Source of the DNA: Methylobacterium sp. FF17 | GTDB taxonomy: Bacteria; Pseudomonadota; Alphaproteobacteria; Rhizobiales; Beijerinckiaceae | Direction: 5' to 3' | Assembly: GCF_025813715.1 (NCBI RefSeq) | Contig: NZ_CP107532.1 | Span: 3,240,001-3,304,000 of the forward strand | Length of the DNA: 64,000 bases | In this document: positions 55,827 to 64,000 of the stretch, piece after piece | How the letters are laid out: each line of letters opens with the position of its first letter | Numbering within the stretch: position 1 is the first letter of the stretch | Program-made: the position numbers and the translations under genes | The notes under the pieces: generated by a model | Databases searched by the model: none | What the model was told of the DNA's origin: nothing | What the model saw: the letters and a program-made list of their open reading frames with translations, nothing else

Positions 55827-58046
55827 TCAGGCCGCGTCCGGCATACGGTCCAGGAGCTTGTCGAGGGTGATCGGGTAGTCGCGGACCCGTACGCCCGTGG
55901 CGTTGTAGACCGCGTTCGCCACAGCCGCGCCGACACCGCACAGACCGAGTTCGCCGACTCCCTTAGCCTTCATCGGCGAGGACATGGGATCGACCTCGTC
56001 CAGGAAGATGACCTCCTGGTGCGGGATGTCGGCATGCACCGGCACCTCGTAGCCCGCCAGATCGTGGTTGACGAAGAAGCCGCGCTTCGTATCGACCGCG
56101 AGTTCCTCCATCAGGGCCGCGCCGACGCCCATGGTCATCGCGCCGATCACCTGGCTGCGCGCCGATTTCGGGTTGAGGATGCGGCCGGCGGCACAGACCG
56201 CCAGCATGCGCCGGACCCGGACCTCGGCGGTCTGCACATCGACACCGACTTCGACGAAATGCCCGGCGAAGGTCGATTGCTGGGCCTTCTTCGAGAGGTC
56301 TCCGTACTCGATGGTGTCCTCGGCGACGAGCTCGCCGGCCTTAGCGGCGTCGCCGAGTGAGGCACTGCGGTTGCCCGCACGAACCATACCGTCCGTGAAG
56401 ACCGTATCGGCGGAGTTGAAGCCCAGACGCTGCGCCACGTTCTCCCGCAGCTTGACGCAGGCCGCGTAGACGCCGGACGTCGCGTTGTTGGCGCCCCATT
56501 GCCCGCCCGAACCCGCCGAGGCGGGGAAGTCCGAATCGCCGAGGCGGACCACGACCCGATCCAGCGGAAGCCCCATCATCTCGGCTGCCGTCTGCGCGAT
56601 GATGGTGTAGCTGCCCGTGCCGATATCGGTCATGTCGGTTTCGACGGTGACGATGCCGTCCGCGCCGAGGCGCACCCGGGCTGCCGATTTCGTCAGGAGA
56701 TTGTTGCGGAACCCGGCGGCCATGCCCATTCCGACAAACCATTGCCGATCACGGACCTGCGCCGGTTTCGGGTTCCGCTTCGCCCAGCCGAACGTCTCCG
56801 CGCCGAGCTTGAGGCAGCCAACGAGGTCGCGTTGGGAGAACCGCCGTTCGGGATGCCCCGGATCGACCTGGGTGTCGTTGCGGATGCGAAACGCCACCGG
56901 GTCCTGCCCCAGCGCCTCGGCCATCTCGTCCATCGCCATCTCCAGCGCCATCATGCCGGGTGCCTCGCCGGGCGCGCGCATGGCGTTGCCCTCGGGCAAG
57001 TCGAGATGGGCGAGCTTCATGGCGGTCAGCCGGTTCGCACCGGCATAGATGAGCTTGGTCTGGTCGACCGCCGTCTCGGGCCGGCCTTCGGGCAGGTTTC
57101 CGGAGGTGCTCTCATGCGCGATCGCCGTGATGGTGCCGTCCTTGGTGGCGCCGATGCGGATGCGCTGGATGGTCGCCGGCCGATGCGTGGTGTTGTTGGC
57201 GATGAGCGGACGGGTGAGCGCCACCTTCACCGGGCGCTTGGCCGCCTTCGCCGCCAGGGCAGCGACGATCGCGTCGGAGCGCACGAACAACTTGCCGCCG
57301 AAGCCGCCGCCCACGTAGGGCGAGTCGAGACGGACGTTCTCTGCCGGCAATCCAAGGATCTTGGCGACGCTGCCCTTGCCCCAGGCGATCATCTGGTTTG
57401 AGGTCCAGAGGGTGAGCTTGTCGCCGTTCCACGCCGCGATGGTGGCGTGCGGCTCCATCATCGCATGGGTTTCATCCGGAGTCGTATAGGTCTCGTCGAG
57501 CTTGACAGCCGCCGCCGCGAAGGCGCCCTCGAAATCACCCGCCCGCTCCTCGCCGCCGCTGCTGCTGCCTTCGCCGCTATCGCCAGGAACCGGTGGCGCG
57601 CCTTTGGCTTCCGCCGCGAGATCGAAGCGTCCGGCTGTCGGCGCGTAGTCGACACGGACGAGGAAAGCCGCCGCCCGGGCCTGCTCGAAGGTTTCCGCCA
57701 CCACGACGGCGATCGCCTGATGGTAGTGCTGGATTTCGTCGCCGCCGAAGAGGTTCGCGGTGTTCATCTTGCCGAGGCCCTGCTTCGGCAGATCGAGGGT
57801 GGTCACGATCGCGACGACGCCGGGCGCGCGCCGGGCTTCGGCGCTGTGGATCGCCCGGATGCGCCCCTTGGCGATCCCGGCGCCGAGAACGTAGCCATAG
57901 GCCGCGTTCGGCGCGATGTCGTGGCGCTCATAGGCATAGGGCGCCGTGCCGGTGGTCTTGGCCGGCCCGTCGATGCGGTCGGTCGGCTTCCCCACGACCT
58001 TGAGCTGGTCGATGGGGTTCTGGGCCGCGGGCGTGTCGAACTTCAT
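55827..58046 (-). CDS. paoC: Aldehyde oxidoreductase, molybdenum subunit (PaoC)
   Basis: A 739-residue molybdopterin subunit of the xanthine oxidase family, matching E. coli PaoC (YagR). The protein opens GKPTDRIDGPAKTTGTAPYAYE and contains the cofactor motifs SPYVGGGFGGKLF and MRAPGEAPGMMALE, the latter contacting molybdenum cytosine dinucleotide. The base Glu699 is in KGVGELGLCG, where the catalytic Glu692 of PaoC lies. It has no signal of its own and should be exported in complex with PaoA. The gene follows paoB by 3 bases. Aromatic or aliphatic aldehydes are the known substrates of the family. Confidence 0.9.
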   Translation of the reverse strand: MKFDTPAAQNPIDQLKVVGKPTDRIDGPAKTTGTAPYAYERHDIAPNAAYGYVLGAGIAKGRIRAIHSAEARRAPGVVAIVTTLDLPKQGLGKMNTANLFGGDEIQHYHQAIAVVVAETFEQARAAAFLVRVDYAPTAGRFDLAAEAKGAPPVPGDSGEGSSSGGEERAGDFEGAFAAAAVKLDETYTTPDETHAMMEPHATIAAWNGDKLTLWTSNQMIAWGKGSVAKILGLPAENVRLDSPYVGGGFGGKLFVRSDAIVAALAAKAAKRPVKVALTRPLIANNTTHRPATIQRIRIGATKDGTITAIAHESTSGNLPEGRPETAVDQTKLIYAGANRLTAMKLAHLDLPEGNAMRAPGEAPGMMALEMAMDEMAEALGQDPVAFRIRNDTQVDPGHPERRFSQRDLVGCLKLGAETFGWAKRNPKPAQVRDRQWFVGMGMAAGFRNNLLTKSAARVRLGADGIVTVETDMTDIGTGSYTIIAQTAAEMMGLPLDRVVVRLGDSDFPASAGSGGQWGANNATSGVYAACVKLRENVAQRLGFNSADTVFTDGMVRAGNRSASLGDAAKAGELVAEDTIEYGDLSKKAQQSTFAGHFVEVGVDVQTAEVRVRRMLAVCAAGRILNPKSARSQVIGAMTMGVGAALMEELAVDTKRGFFVNHDLAGYEVPVHADIPHQEVIFLDEVDPMSSPMKAKGVGELGLCGVGAAVANAVYNATGVRVRDYPITLDKLLDRMPDAA

Positions 58047-58049
58047 GGC

Positions 58050-59000
58050 TCAGGCCCTCGCTTCGATGAGCGCCGCCCCGAGGGTGCGCTCGGCCAGCTT
58101 CAGCTTGTAGGCATTGTCGTGAGTCGGTTTGGCACCCGCCAGCATCCGCTCCGTCACCGCCTTTGCTCCGCGGGGCAGATCGGCCTCCGCCGCCTCCACC
58201 CGCCATGGCTTGTGCGCGACGGCGCCGATCGCGACCCGGCCGGTGCCGTCCGGCTGCACCACGGCCGCCACCGAGACCAGGGCATAGGCGTAGGAGGCAC
58301 GGTCACGGACCTTGCGGTAGATGTGCTTGCCACCGAGCGGCTTCGGCAGGGTCACGGCGGTGATGAGCTCGCCGATCTTCAGCGTGGTATCCACCTCGGG
58401 CCTGTCGCCCGGCAGGCGGTGAAATTCGGCCATCGGGATCGACCGCTGCGTGCCAGCCGCATTCACGGTCTCGACCGTGGCGTCGAGCACGCGCATGGCC
58501 ACCGCCATGTCGCCGGGATGGGTGGCGATGCAGGCCTCGCTCGCCCCGATCACCGCGAGTTGCCGGCTGACCCCGTCGAGGGCCGAACAACCCGAGCCCG
58601 GCTGACGCTTGTTGCAGGCTTGGGCGGTGTCATAGAAATACGGGCAGCGGGTGCGCTGGAGCAGGTTGCCGGCGGTGGTCGCCTTGTTGCGCAACTGGCC
58701 CGAGGCCCCAGCCAGAAGCGCCCGGCTGAGCACCCCGTAATCCTTGCGGACCCGGGCATCGGCGGCCAGATCCGTGTTGCGCACCAGCGCACCGACGCGC
58801 AGCCCACCCTCCGGTGTCGCCTCGATTCGATCCAGTCCCAGACCGTTTACGTCCACGAGATGGGTCGGCGTCTCGATCTGCAGCTTCATCAGGTCGAGAA
58901 GGTTGGTGCCGCCGGCGATGAACTTGGCGTTCGGTGTCCGGGCGACGGCTGCAGCGGCCTCGGCGGGTGTCCCAGGGCGCTCGTAGGTGAAGGACTTCAT
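58050..59000 (-). CDS. paoB: Aldehyde oxidoreductase, FAD subunit (PaoB)
   Basis: A 316-residue FAD subunit. FAD contacts are visible in [14 protein letters not shown] and [14 protein letters not shown]. Unlike most xanthine oxidase family FAD subunits it has the extra cysteine-containing insertion seen in E. coli PaoB, where it binds an additional [4Fe-4S] cluster (Cys residues in RTRCPYF, QACNKRQ, GSGCSAL and a downstream EACIA). The start at 59000 gives the usual length, and the 4-base overlap with paoA supports it. Confidence 0.9.
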   Translation of the reverse strand: MKSFTYERPGTPAEAAAAVARTPNAKFIAGGTNLLDLMKLQIETPTHLVDVNGLGLDRIEATPEGGLRVGALVRNTDLAADARVRKDYGVLSRALLAGASGQLRNKATTAGNLLQRTRCPYFYDTAQACNKRQPGSGCSALDGVSRQLAVIGASEACIATHPGDMAVAMRVLDATVETVNAAGTQRSIPMAEFHRLPGDRPEVDTTLKIGELITAVTLPKPLGGKHIYRKVRDRASYAYALVSVAAVVQPDGTGRVAIGAVAHKPWRVEAAEADLPRGAKAVTERMLAGAKPTHDNAYKLKLAERTLGAALIEARA

Positions 59001-59632
59001 GCCTGCCTCCCGGCGACCTCGGTCATCGCCTCGACGATGTTGGAATAGGCGCCGCACCGGCAGATGTTGCCGCTCATGCGCTCCCGGATCTCGGCCTCGG
59101 TGGCCTCGTAGGTTCCGTTGAGATCGGCACTGACGTGGCTGGGAATACCCGCCTTGATCTCGGCCAGCACCGCGACGCCCGAGCAGATCTGACCGGGGGT
59201 ACAGTAGCCGCACTGGTAACCGTCATGCTTGATGAAGGCCGCCTGCATCGGATGCAGGTTGTCGGGTTGGCCGAGCCCCTCGATGGTGGTGATCTCGCTG
59301 CCCTGATGCATCACCGCGAGCGTCAGGCAGGCGTTGATGCGCCGCCCATCGACGATCATCGTGCAGGCGCCGCACTGGCCGTGATCGCAGCCTTTCTTCG
59401 AGCCGGTCAGGTGCAAGTGTTCGCGGGCGGCATCGAGCAAGCTGGTGCGGATGTCGAGTTCAAGGTCGCGACGCTCGCCGTTCACGGTGAGCGACACCTT
59501 CGCCGAGACGGGCTGATCCGTCCCGGCATTCTCCGCGTGGCTCACGCCGGGGATGGCCGAGAAGGCCGCACAGGCGGCCGTCCCCGCCATCAGGTCGCGT
59601 CGGCTCAAGTCATAGTCTCCGGGATTGGGCAT
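58997..59632 (-). CDS. paoA: Aldehyde oxidoreductase, iron-sulfur subunit (PaoA)
   Basis: A 211-residue protein with two [2Fe-2S] clusters. A Tat signal is present ([19 protein letters not shown], cleavage near SHAEN). The plant-type cluster motif is CDHGQCGAC with a later C in INACLTLAV, and the second cluster is [11 protein letters not shown] and [12 protein letters not shown]. It exports the folded trimer to the periplasm in E. coli PaoABC, and the same is expected here. It is the first gene of the operon, read on the minus strand. Confidence 0.92.
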   Translation of the reverse strand: MPNPGDYDLSRRDLMAGTAACAAFSAIPGVSHAENAGTDQPVSAKVSLTVNGERRDLELDIRTSLLDAAREHLHLTGSKKGCDHGQCGACTMIVDGRRINACLTLAVMHQGSEITTIEGLGQPDNLHPMQAAFIKHDGYQCGYCTPGQICSGVAVLAEIKAGIPSHVSADLNGTYEATEAEIRERMSGNICRCGAYSNIVEAMTEVAGRQA

Positions 59633-60103
59633 TCTGTTCTCCGAACCCGCTGCGCCGCGGCGACAGCGACATCCTCTCGGGCGGGTCATCCCACGTCGCG
59701 AAAGTCCCGCTCTCGTGGATCAACGCAAGGCTTCGCTTTCAGGGTTCGCCTTTCGGCATCATCGATCGAGGGAGAAACGCAGCAAACCCGCACTGGGATA
59801 CATCCCGGTGACCGATAGTCGCGCCACGAGAACGGAGGCGCCGCGCAGGTCGAGCACCTCAAGACGCCGAGCTGGGGAAACCGCGCCTCGAAGACCGTCG
59901 AGCCGCGCCAATCTTGCTGCGCGTCTGCATCGAAAACGCGGCCGGGTTCTGCTCAGACGCGGATGGTCTCAAACCCCGAGCCCTACGTCATAGGTCCGAG
60001 GGGTCCAGGGATTCGCTGCAGCGAACGTGGCGACGCTCAAAATAGGAAACGGTCCGCTTCACGCGGATACAGGGCATGCTGTCTCATTGGCACCGAACGC
60101 CCC
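59633..60103. other. Gap upstream of the pao operon
   Basis: About 470 bases without a supported gene, carrying the pao promoter. No repeat or regulator site stands out. Confidence 0.3.
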
Positions 60104-60802
60104 TCAGTTCAGTGGGCTGCGCTGGGGTTTGCTCGCGACCTTGGCCAGCGCCATGCCGAGTTCGATCAGCATCATATCGCTCATGCGCTGCAGGAGGGGC
60201 TCCGGCAATTCGTGGATGGTCCTTTGGAATGCGAGGCAGTGCTCTGCGGCGCGCTCCAGAGGGTGCCGCGCCGCTGTCGCGTCCTCCAAATCACCGGACC
60301 GTTCTTCCTCGCGCATCCTCGTGACATCGACCAGCACGCCATCGCCATGGATTGGCCGGCCCTCCGCATCATGCGTGATGCGGCCACGGTCGACGATCCA
60401 GCGGATAACGCCGTCCGCCGAACAGACGCGGTATTCAAATACCCAGCAACCGCCGGATTGCACGTGACGTTCGAACTGCCGCGTTGTCCGCTCCCGATCC
60501 TCGGGGTGAACCCCCGCCAGGAAGACGTCGATCGACGTGCCGGAACGGGCCAGGAGCGGATCCACGTTGAACACCATCGCCACCATGGCATCCGCGCAAG
60601 CCCGGTCGTTCTGAACGTCGTATTCCCAACGTCCGATCACATCGGAGGCGTCGATGGCGTCTTGCAGAACGAAGGCCGCGTCCTCGGTTTTGAATGTCTG
60701 ATGTCGTCCCACCTGCACCTCGGGGCTCGTGGAAACTTTAGGTCCAGAATCGCCTAGGTGCGAAGATTTAACAATTGCTGTCCGGGTGAGATTAAGTGCC
60801 AC
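60104..60802 (-). CDS. PAS-domain protein
   Basis: A 232-residue soluble protein with one PAS/PAC sensor domain (about 42-165). It has IGRWEYDVQNDRACADAMVAMVF, GVHPEDRERTTRQF and FEYRVCSADGVIRWIVDRGR, the last being the typical PAC end, and then RMREEERSG. The C-terminal 60 residues are helical and contain no output domain; they may dimerise or bind a partner. Such single-PAS proteins are frequent in Methylobacterium. Partner unknown. Confidence 0.75.
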   Translation of the reverse strand: MALNLTRTAIVKSSHLGDSGPKVSTSPEVQVGRHQTFKTEDAAFVLQDAIDASDVIGRWEYDVQNDRACADAMVAMVFNVDPLLARSGTSIDVFLAGVHPEDRERTTRQFERHVQSGGCWVFEYRVCSADGVIRWIVDRGRITHDAEGRPIHGDGVLVDVTRMREEERSGDLEDATAARHPLERAAEHCLAFQRTIHELPEPLLQRMSDMMLIELGMALAKVASKPQRSPLN

Positions 60803-61117
60803 ATCGAGATCAGGGTAATTACAGCGAGAACGATATCTCTACGCCGCCCTCAAATTTTCGTGATGTGTACGAAGATGGCTTTCACCGACCAAGATCACCG
60901 ACGACGAAATCGAGCGTGCTGAAGAGGCACCTGATGGAAATGGGCCCGATTCGAAACGCACCGGATCGGTCACGGTCTATCCGGGCGATGAGATGATCCT
61001 ACTCGAACGATTGGCTCCGCGGATTGCTGACGTCTCCCGCTGGACCACCGCGCGGATCTCACAGTATCGAGCCCTTGCGAGGCAGCAACGGCACGATTCT
61101 TCGGCTCAGCCGCACGC
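60803..61117. other. Gap upstream of the small RNAs
   Basis: Includes the left part of a possible decayed small gene (60875-61196) and the upstream sequence of the first small RNA candidate. The first 70 bases are relatively AT-rich. No further feature is seen. Confidence 0.3.
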
Positions 61118-61196
61118 TTGGCATACTAGGGCTGCGTCTGCACCGCTGGTGCCCCGCGACCCCTCGCCTACAACGAAGGAACGCTTTCCTCCCTAA
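60875..61196 (+). pseudogene. Possible frameshifted small protein gene
   Basis: From ATG at 60875 the frame gives MAFTD and then garbles. Dropping one C near 60890 would join it to a frame that reads KITDDEIERAEEAPDGNG, then SVTVYPGDEMILLERLAPR, ending at 61196. The downstream frame has no in-frame ATG until 60993 (MILLERLAPRIADV). This looks like a small gene broken by one base, but the family is unknown. The far end overlaps the first small RNA candidate, so both cannot be fully as drawn. Confidence 0.25.
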
Positions 61197-61236
61197 GCGA
61201 TCCTTCCCGCCCGGCGTGAGCCGCGGCGGGTTTTTG
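61136..61236 (+). ncRNA. Candidate small RNA 1 with anti-SD loop
   Basis: A hairpin CGCTT-TCCTCCCT-AAGCG (61182-61199) shows the anti-Shine-Dalgarno sequence TCCTCCC in its loop. It is followed by a GC-rich terminator hairpin (61206-61230) and T5. This is the layout of alphaproteobacterial trans-acting RNAs such as the alpha-r14 (NfeR1) and CcsR groups. A TTGGCATACTAGG element at 61118-61130 could be the -10 region, putting the start near 61136. The 5' end is uncertain. Confidence 0.55.
61206..61235 (+). terminator. Rho-independent terminator of small RNA 1
   Basis: CCCGC (61206-61210) pairs with GCGGG (61226-61230) around a GC-rich inner segment and runs into TTTTT at 61231-61235. Confidence 0.75.
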
Positions 61237-61303
61237 TTTCGAATTGCCCCACCTGTCGCTTTTCCTCAGAAAATTCGCTTTCCGCTCTGGCATACCAGTG
61301 CGA

Positions 61304-61376
61304 TGGTGAGGCGTTCCTTCCCAGGAACAGTGACGCGCACCTTCACCCGCCATGGCCCAGCCGTGGCGGGTTTTTC
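61304..61376 (+). ncRNA. Candidate small RNA 2 with CU-rich loop
   Basis: The hairpin GTTCCT-TCCC-AGGAAC (61313-61328) again exposes a CU-rich loop, though here part of the anti-Shine-Dalgarno-like sequence lies in the stem. A terminator follows directly (61346-61370, then TTTTT). Upstream, CTGGCATACCAG at 61287-61298 matches the element in front of the first candidate (TGGCATAC-AG). Together they look like a tandem duplicated pair of small RNAs. A start near 61304 is a guess from the spacing to that element. Confidence 0.5.
61346..61375 (+). terminator. Rho-independent terminator of small RNA 2
   Basis: An 11-bp stem, CCCGCCATGGC (61346-61356) with GCCGTGGCGGG (61360-61370), three-base loop and one G-T pair, followed by TTTTT at 61371-61375. 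One of the strongest intrinsic terminators in the window. Confidence 0.85.
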
Positions 61377-61435
61377 TTTGTGCCGACCGGACGTCGACCG
61401 AAATGGCGAGTTCGGGCGGATAGGTCATCAAGAAG

Positions 61436-61462
61436 CCCCGGGCGCCTGTCGGGCACCCGGGG
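61436..61462 (-). terminator. Hairpin after the MFS gene
   Basis: CCCCGGG (61436-61442) pairs with CCCGGGG (61456-61462), just past the minus-strand MFS stop codon. It probably ends that transcript, facing the small RNA terminators from the other side. Confidence 0.5.
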
Positions 61463-61517
61463 ATCTTGAGGTCAGTCCGAATTTGCGCTGGCCCACATCG
61501 GGCCAGCGCTCCACGGC

Positions 61518-62852
61518 TCAGAGCCGCGCGGTCTCGCGCCGATTGAATCCGAGGGCACAAAGCGTCGCGACGGCGCCGGAGAGGAGGTAGACCCCCACCC
61601 ACGAGAGACCGAATCGGCTCGACACACTGAGCGCGACGAGAGGTGCGAAACCCGCGCCGATCAGCCATGCGAGGTCCGAGGTCAGCGCCGCGCCGGTGTA
61701 GCGATAGCGCGAGCCGAGATTGGCGGTCACCGCCCCCGAGGTCTGGCCGTACGAAAGCCCGAGAAGCGCGAATCCACCCAGCACGTAGATCGTCTGCCCC
61801 AACTCGCTGTCGCCGAACACGATCGGCGCGATGATGCTGGCGATCGCGAACAACAGGATGAGGGCGGCGGCCACGCCCACCTGGGTGCGACGGCCGATGC
61901 GATCGGCCATCAGCCCGGACAGCACGATCGTGCCGGATGCCAGGAAGGCGCCGGCGCATTGCACGAGCAGGAACTCACCCGCATTGCGGCTCGTGAACAG
62001 GTGGATCCAGCTGATCGGAAACACCGTGACGAGGTGGAACAGCGCGAAGCTCGCGAGCGGCACGACCGCGCCGATGACGATCAATCGCCCGTGGGAGCGG
62101 AGCACCTCGAAAACCGGCGTCGGCTCGAGCTCCTGCATCTGCAGCATGCGCGAGAACTCCTCGGTCGCCACGAGCCGCAGCCGTGCGAAAAGGGCGACCA
62201 CGTTGATCGCGAAGGCGACGAAGAACGGGTAGCGCCACCCCCAGTCCAGGAAGTCCTCGGTGGAGAGGTTGCCGAGGAAGAAGGCGAACAGCGCACTGGC
62301 GAGCATGAAGCCGACCGGCGCCCCGAGCTGCGGGATCATCGCGTACCAGCCGCGCTGTTTCTCGGGCGCGTTCAGGGCGAGGAGCGAGGCCAGGCCGTCC
62401 CAGGCGCCGCCGAGTGCGATGCCCTGACCGATTCGGAACACCGCGAGAAGCCAGATCGAGGCGGCGCCGAGGTGCTGATAGTTCGGCAGGAAGCTGATCG
62501 CCATCGTCGATCCCCCGAGCAGGAAGAGGGCGATCGTCAGCTTGACGCCGCGTCCGTGCCTCCGGTCGATCTCCATGAAGACGACCGACCCGATCGGGCG
62601 GGCGACGAACGCCAGGGCGAAGATCGCGAAGGCATAGATCGTCCCGGTCAGGGGGTCGGCAAAGGGGAAGAACACGCCCGGGAAGATCAGGACGGAGGCG
62701 ATGCCGTAGACGAAGAAGTCGAAATACTCGGCGGCGCGACCGATGACGACACCGATGGCGATCTCGCCCGGCGCAACCCTGTGATCGCTGGAGGCCTCGT
62801 GTGCGTCGCGCTCCAGCGACGTCGAGGATGGCACTGCGTATTCTGCGCTCAT
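61518..62852 (-). CDS. MFS transporter, metabolite:proton symporter type
   Basis: A 444-residue twelve-helix protein of the MHS family (the group of KgtP, ShiA and ProP). The first helix follows IAIGVVIGRAAEYFDFFVYGIAS, and the loop 2-3 motif ARPIGSVVFMEIDRRHGRGVKL is the family signature. IGQGIALGGAWDGLASLLA in helix 5 is typical too. The substrate may be a carboxylate, shikimate-like or osmolyte compound; not readable. It is not close to a catabolic gene and is divergent from the cyo operon. Confidence 0.85.
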   Translation of the reverse strand: MSAEYAVPSSTSLERDAHEASSDHRVAPGEIAIGVVIGRAAEYFDFFVYGIASVLIFPGVFFPFADPLTGTIYAFAIFALAFVARPIGSVVFMEIDRRHGRGVKLTIALFLLGGSTMAISFLPNYQHLGAASIWLLAVFRIGQGIALGGAWDGLASLLALNAPEKQRGWYAMIPQLGAPVGFMLASALFAFFLGNLSTEDFLDWGWRYPFFVAFAINVVALFARLRLVATEEFSRMLQMQELEPTPVFEVLRSHGRLIVIGAVVPLASFALFHLVTVFPISWIHLFTSRNAGEFLLVQCAGAFLASGTIVLSGLMADRIGRRTQVGVAAALILLFAIASIIAPIVFGDSELGQTIYVLGGFALLGLSYGQTSGAVTANLGSRYRYTGAALTSDLAWLIGAGFAPLVALSVSSRFGLSWVGVYLLSGAVATLCALGFNRRETARL

Positions 62853-63209
62853 CGGGGAAACCGTACTCGCTTCATCCGTTCCGGATCGAATCAGACGCGG
62901 CGTAGCCCGCGCGCTGCTTTCTTAGATCCTAGGGACTGTCCATGCCGTGGGTTCCGGCTGCGGCAAAGGGCAGCGCGGCTGAGCCCGAGGCCATTCACCT
63001 ATCAGATCGGGACCACTCTAGCCTACAGGGAAAAGAAACCCCTACCGTATCCAGAAGCCGCCCGGCTATGATCCTAGCGCTGATCAGACACGTCGTATTT
63101 CACTTGTCAATTTGGTGCGATGCAGCGCAGTGAGACGCGGCGCTTCCCACCCCGAGCGATCGGGGCCTGACGGGGGGCGGCCTCACCGACGATTGCGCCA
63201 GACGAGTCC
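62853..63209. other. Divergent gap before the cyo operon
   Basis: About 360 bases between the MFS and cyoA genes, which point away from each other. The promoter for the quinol oxidase must be here. No clear regulator site was identified. Confidence 0.35.
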
Positions 63210-64000
63210 ATGCCCGTCAAAATCCTTCGTACGCTCGTGCTCCTTCCGCTGTTCGGCCTGCTCTCGGGCTGCAACATGGTCCTGATGCAGCCCTCCGGCG
63301 ACATCGCCACGCGGCAGCGCGATCTGATTCTGGCCTCCACCGGCCTGATGCTGCTCATCATCATCCCGGTCATCGCGTTCACCCTGCTGTTCGCGTGGCG
63401 CTACCGCGTCTCTAACAAGGAGGCCGAGTACGACCCGGACTGGCACCACTCGACGCAGCTCGAGGTGCTGATCTGGTCGGCGCCGCTGGTCATCATCATC
63501 GCGCTCGGCGCGCTGACGTGGATCAGCACGCACACCCTCGATCCCTACCGGCCCCTGAGCCGTCTCGACGCCGAGCGTCCGCTGCCGGCCGGGGTGAAGC
63601 CCCTGACGGTCGAGGTCGTCGCACTCGATTGGAAATGGCTGTTCTTCTACCCAGATCAGGGCATCGCCACCGTCAACGAACTGGCGGCACCGGTCGATGT
63701 GCCGATCTCCTTCAAGATCACCTCCGCCACCGTGATGAATTCATTTTTCATTCCTGCGCTCGCCGGGCAGATCTACGCCATGGCCGGCATGGAGACGAAG
63801 CTTCACGCGGTGATCAACAAGGCCGGTGTTTATGAGGGTCTATCGGCCAACTACAGCGGCTCCGGATTCTCGCGGATGAACTTCAAGTTCCACGGTCTCG
63901 ACCAGGCCGGGTTCGACAATTGGGTCGCCAAGGTGAAGGCCGAGGGTAAGCCCCTCAGCCGGCAATCCTACCTCGACCTGGAGAAGCCGAGCGAGCGCGA
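63210..64000 (+). CDS. cyoA: Cytochrome bo3-type ubiquinol oxidase subunit II, partial
   Basis: The N-terminal 263 residues of CyoA; the gene runs past the end of the window. It has a lipoprotein signal with lipobox LLSGC (Cys21), then two membrane helices (about 41-61 and 85-105). The periplasmic cupredoxin domain carries ALDWKWLFFYPDQGIATVNE and MNSFFIPALAGQIYAMAGM, the quinol-oxidase version that lacks the CuA ligands of cytochrome c oxidases. Subunit I should follow. CyoABCD reduces O2 with ubiquinol and pumps protons. Confidence 0.92.
   Translation, partial: MPVKILRTLVLLPLFGLLSGCNMVLMQPSGDIATRQRDLILASTGLMLLIIIPVIAFTLLFAWRYRVSNKEAEYDPDWHHSTQLEVLIWSAPLVIIIALGALTWISTHTLDPYRPLSRLDAERPLPAGVKPLTVEVVALDWKWLFFYPDQGIATVNELAAPVDVPISFKITSATVMNSFFIPALAGQIYAMAGMETKLHAVINKAGVYEGLSANYSGSGFSRMNFKFHGLDQAGFDNWVAKVKAEGKPLSRQSYLDLEKPSER

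Noticed and set aside
61024..61590. A 188-codon plus-strand frame
   Set aside because: It runs through both strong terminators and the small RNA hairpins and into the end of the MFS gene; composition is not coding-like.

Overview
The window is about 64 kb of high-GC alphaproteobacterial chromosome. Protein similarities recognised by eye point to Methylobacterium or a close relative. Supporting signs are several HWE-type histidine kinases, a LOV-domain hybrid kinase, a DUF6894 protein, a DUF1236 protein, an ACC deaminase with a divergent Lrp-type regulator, a Bradyrhizobium-type flagellin next to flbT, and the dense 4-bp overlapping stop/start style of coding. This assignment is inference; no search was run.

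Layout. 0-6.7 kb: an exported hypothetical protein, a DUF6894 protein and an Rmf-like protein, then a LOV-PAS-PAS hybrid histidine kinase facing a PAS-HWE kinase and its response regulator. 6.8-10.7 kb: the nickel-pincer cofactor genes larC-larE-larB followed by a Tat-exported aldo/keto reductase. 10.8-16 kb: an ABC-F ATPase, then a divergent MHYT histidine kinase, a CheY-like regulator and a REC-HWE kinase. 16-28 kb: a peptide-type ABC transporter operon with an M20 peptidase and an FAD-linked 2-hydroxyacid dehydrogenase, a LysR regulator, ACC deaminase (acdS) with its divergent Lrp-type regulator, D-serine ammonia-lyase and an AraC regulator. 29-31.6 kb: an AT-rich gap, then a flagellin gene without a usable start codon at the expected place and a frameshifted flbT. 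31.6-38.8 kb: a polar amino acid ABC transporter and a sulfonate/nitrate-type ABC transporter with two binding proteins and a cupin. 39-45 kb: an FAD/NAD(P)-binding protein, a GH63-like glucosidase and small exported proteins. 45.6-50.5 kb: a pair of coiled-coil proteins, a transposase remnant, tRNA-Arg(CCG) and a putative fucosyltransferase-like enzyme. 50.5-53.5 kb: a second Tat-exported aldo/keto reductase, a Tat-exported dinucleotide-binding protein and a nucleotide-transporter-like membrane protein. 53.6-64 kb: an MFS transporter, a DUF3750 protein, a paoABC-type periplasmic aldehyde oxidoreductase, a PAS protein, two probable tandem small RNAs, another MFS transporter and the start of the cyo ubiquinol oxidase operon.

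How the genes may work together. The most suggestive neighbourhood is 16-28 kb: peptide uptake, an amidohydrolase-type M20 enzyme, ACC deaminase and D-serine ammonia-lyase lie side by side. This is consistent with a plant-associated bacterium that salvages conjugated ACC and D-amino acids (hypothesis). The flagellar pair carries two independent lesions, suggesting either a decaying or silent flagellin locus or base-level sequence errors. Two hairpins with CU-rich loops, each followed by a strong intrinsic terminator at 61.1-61.4 kb, look like tandem trans-acting small RNAs of the anti-Shine-Dalgarno kind.
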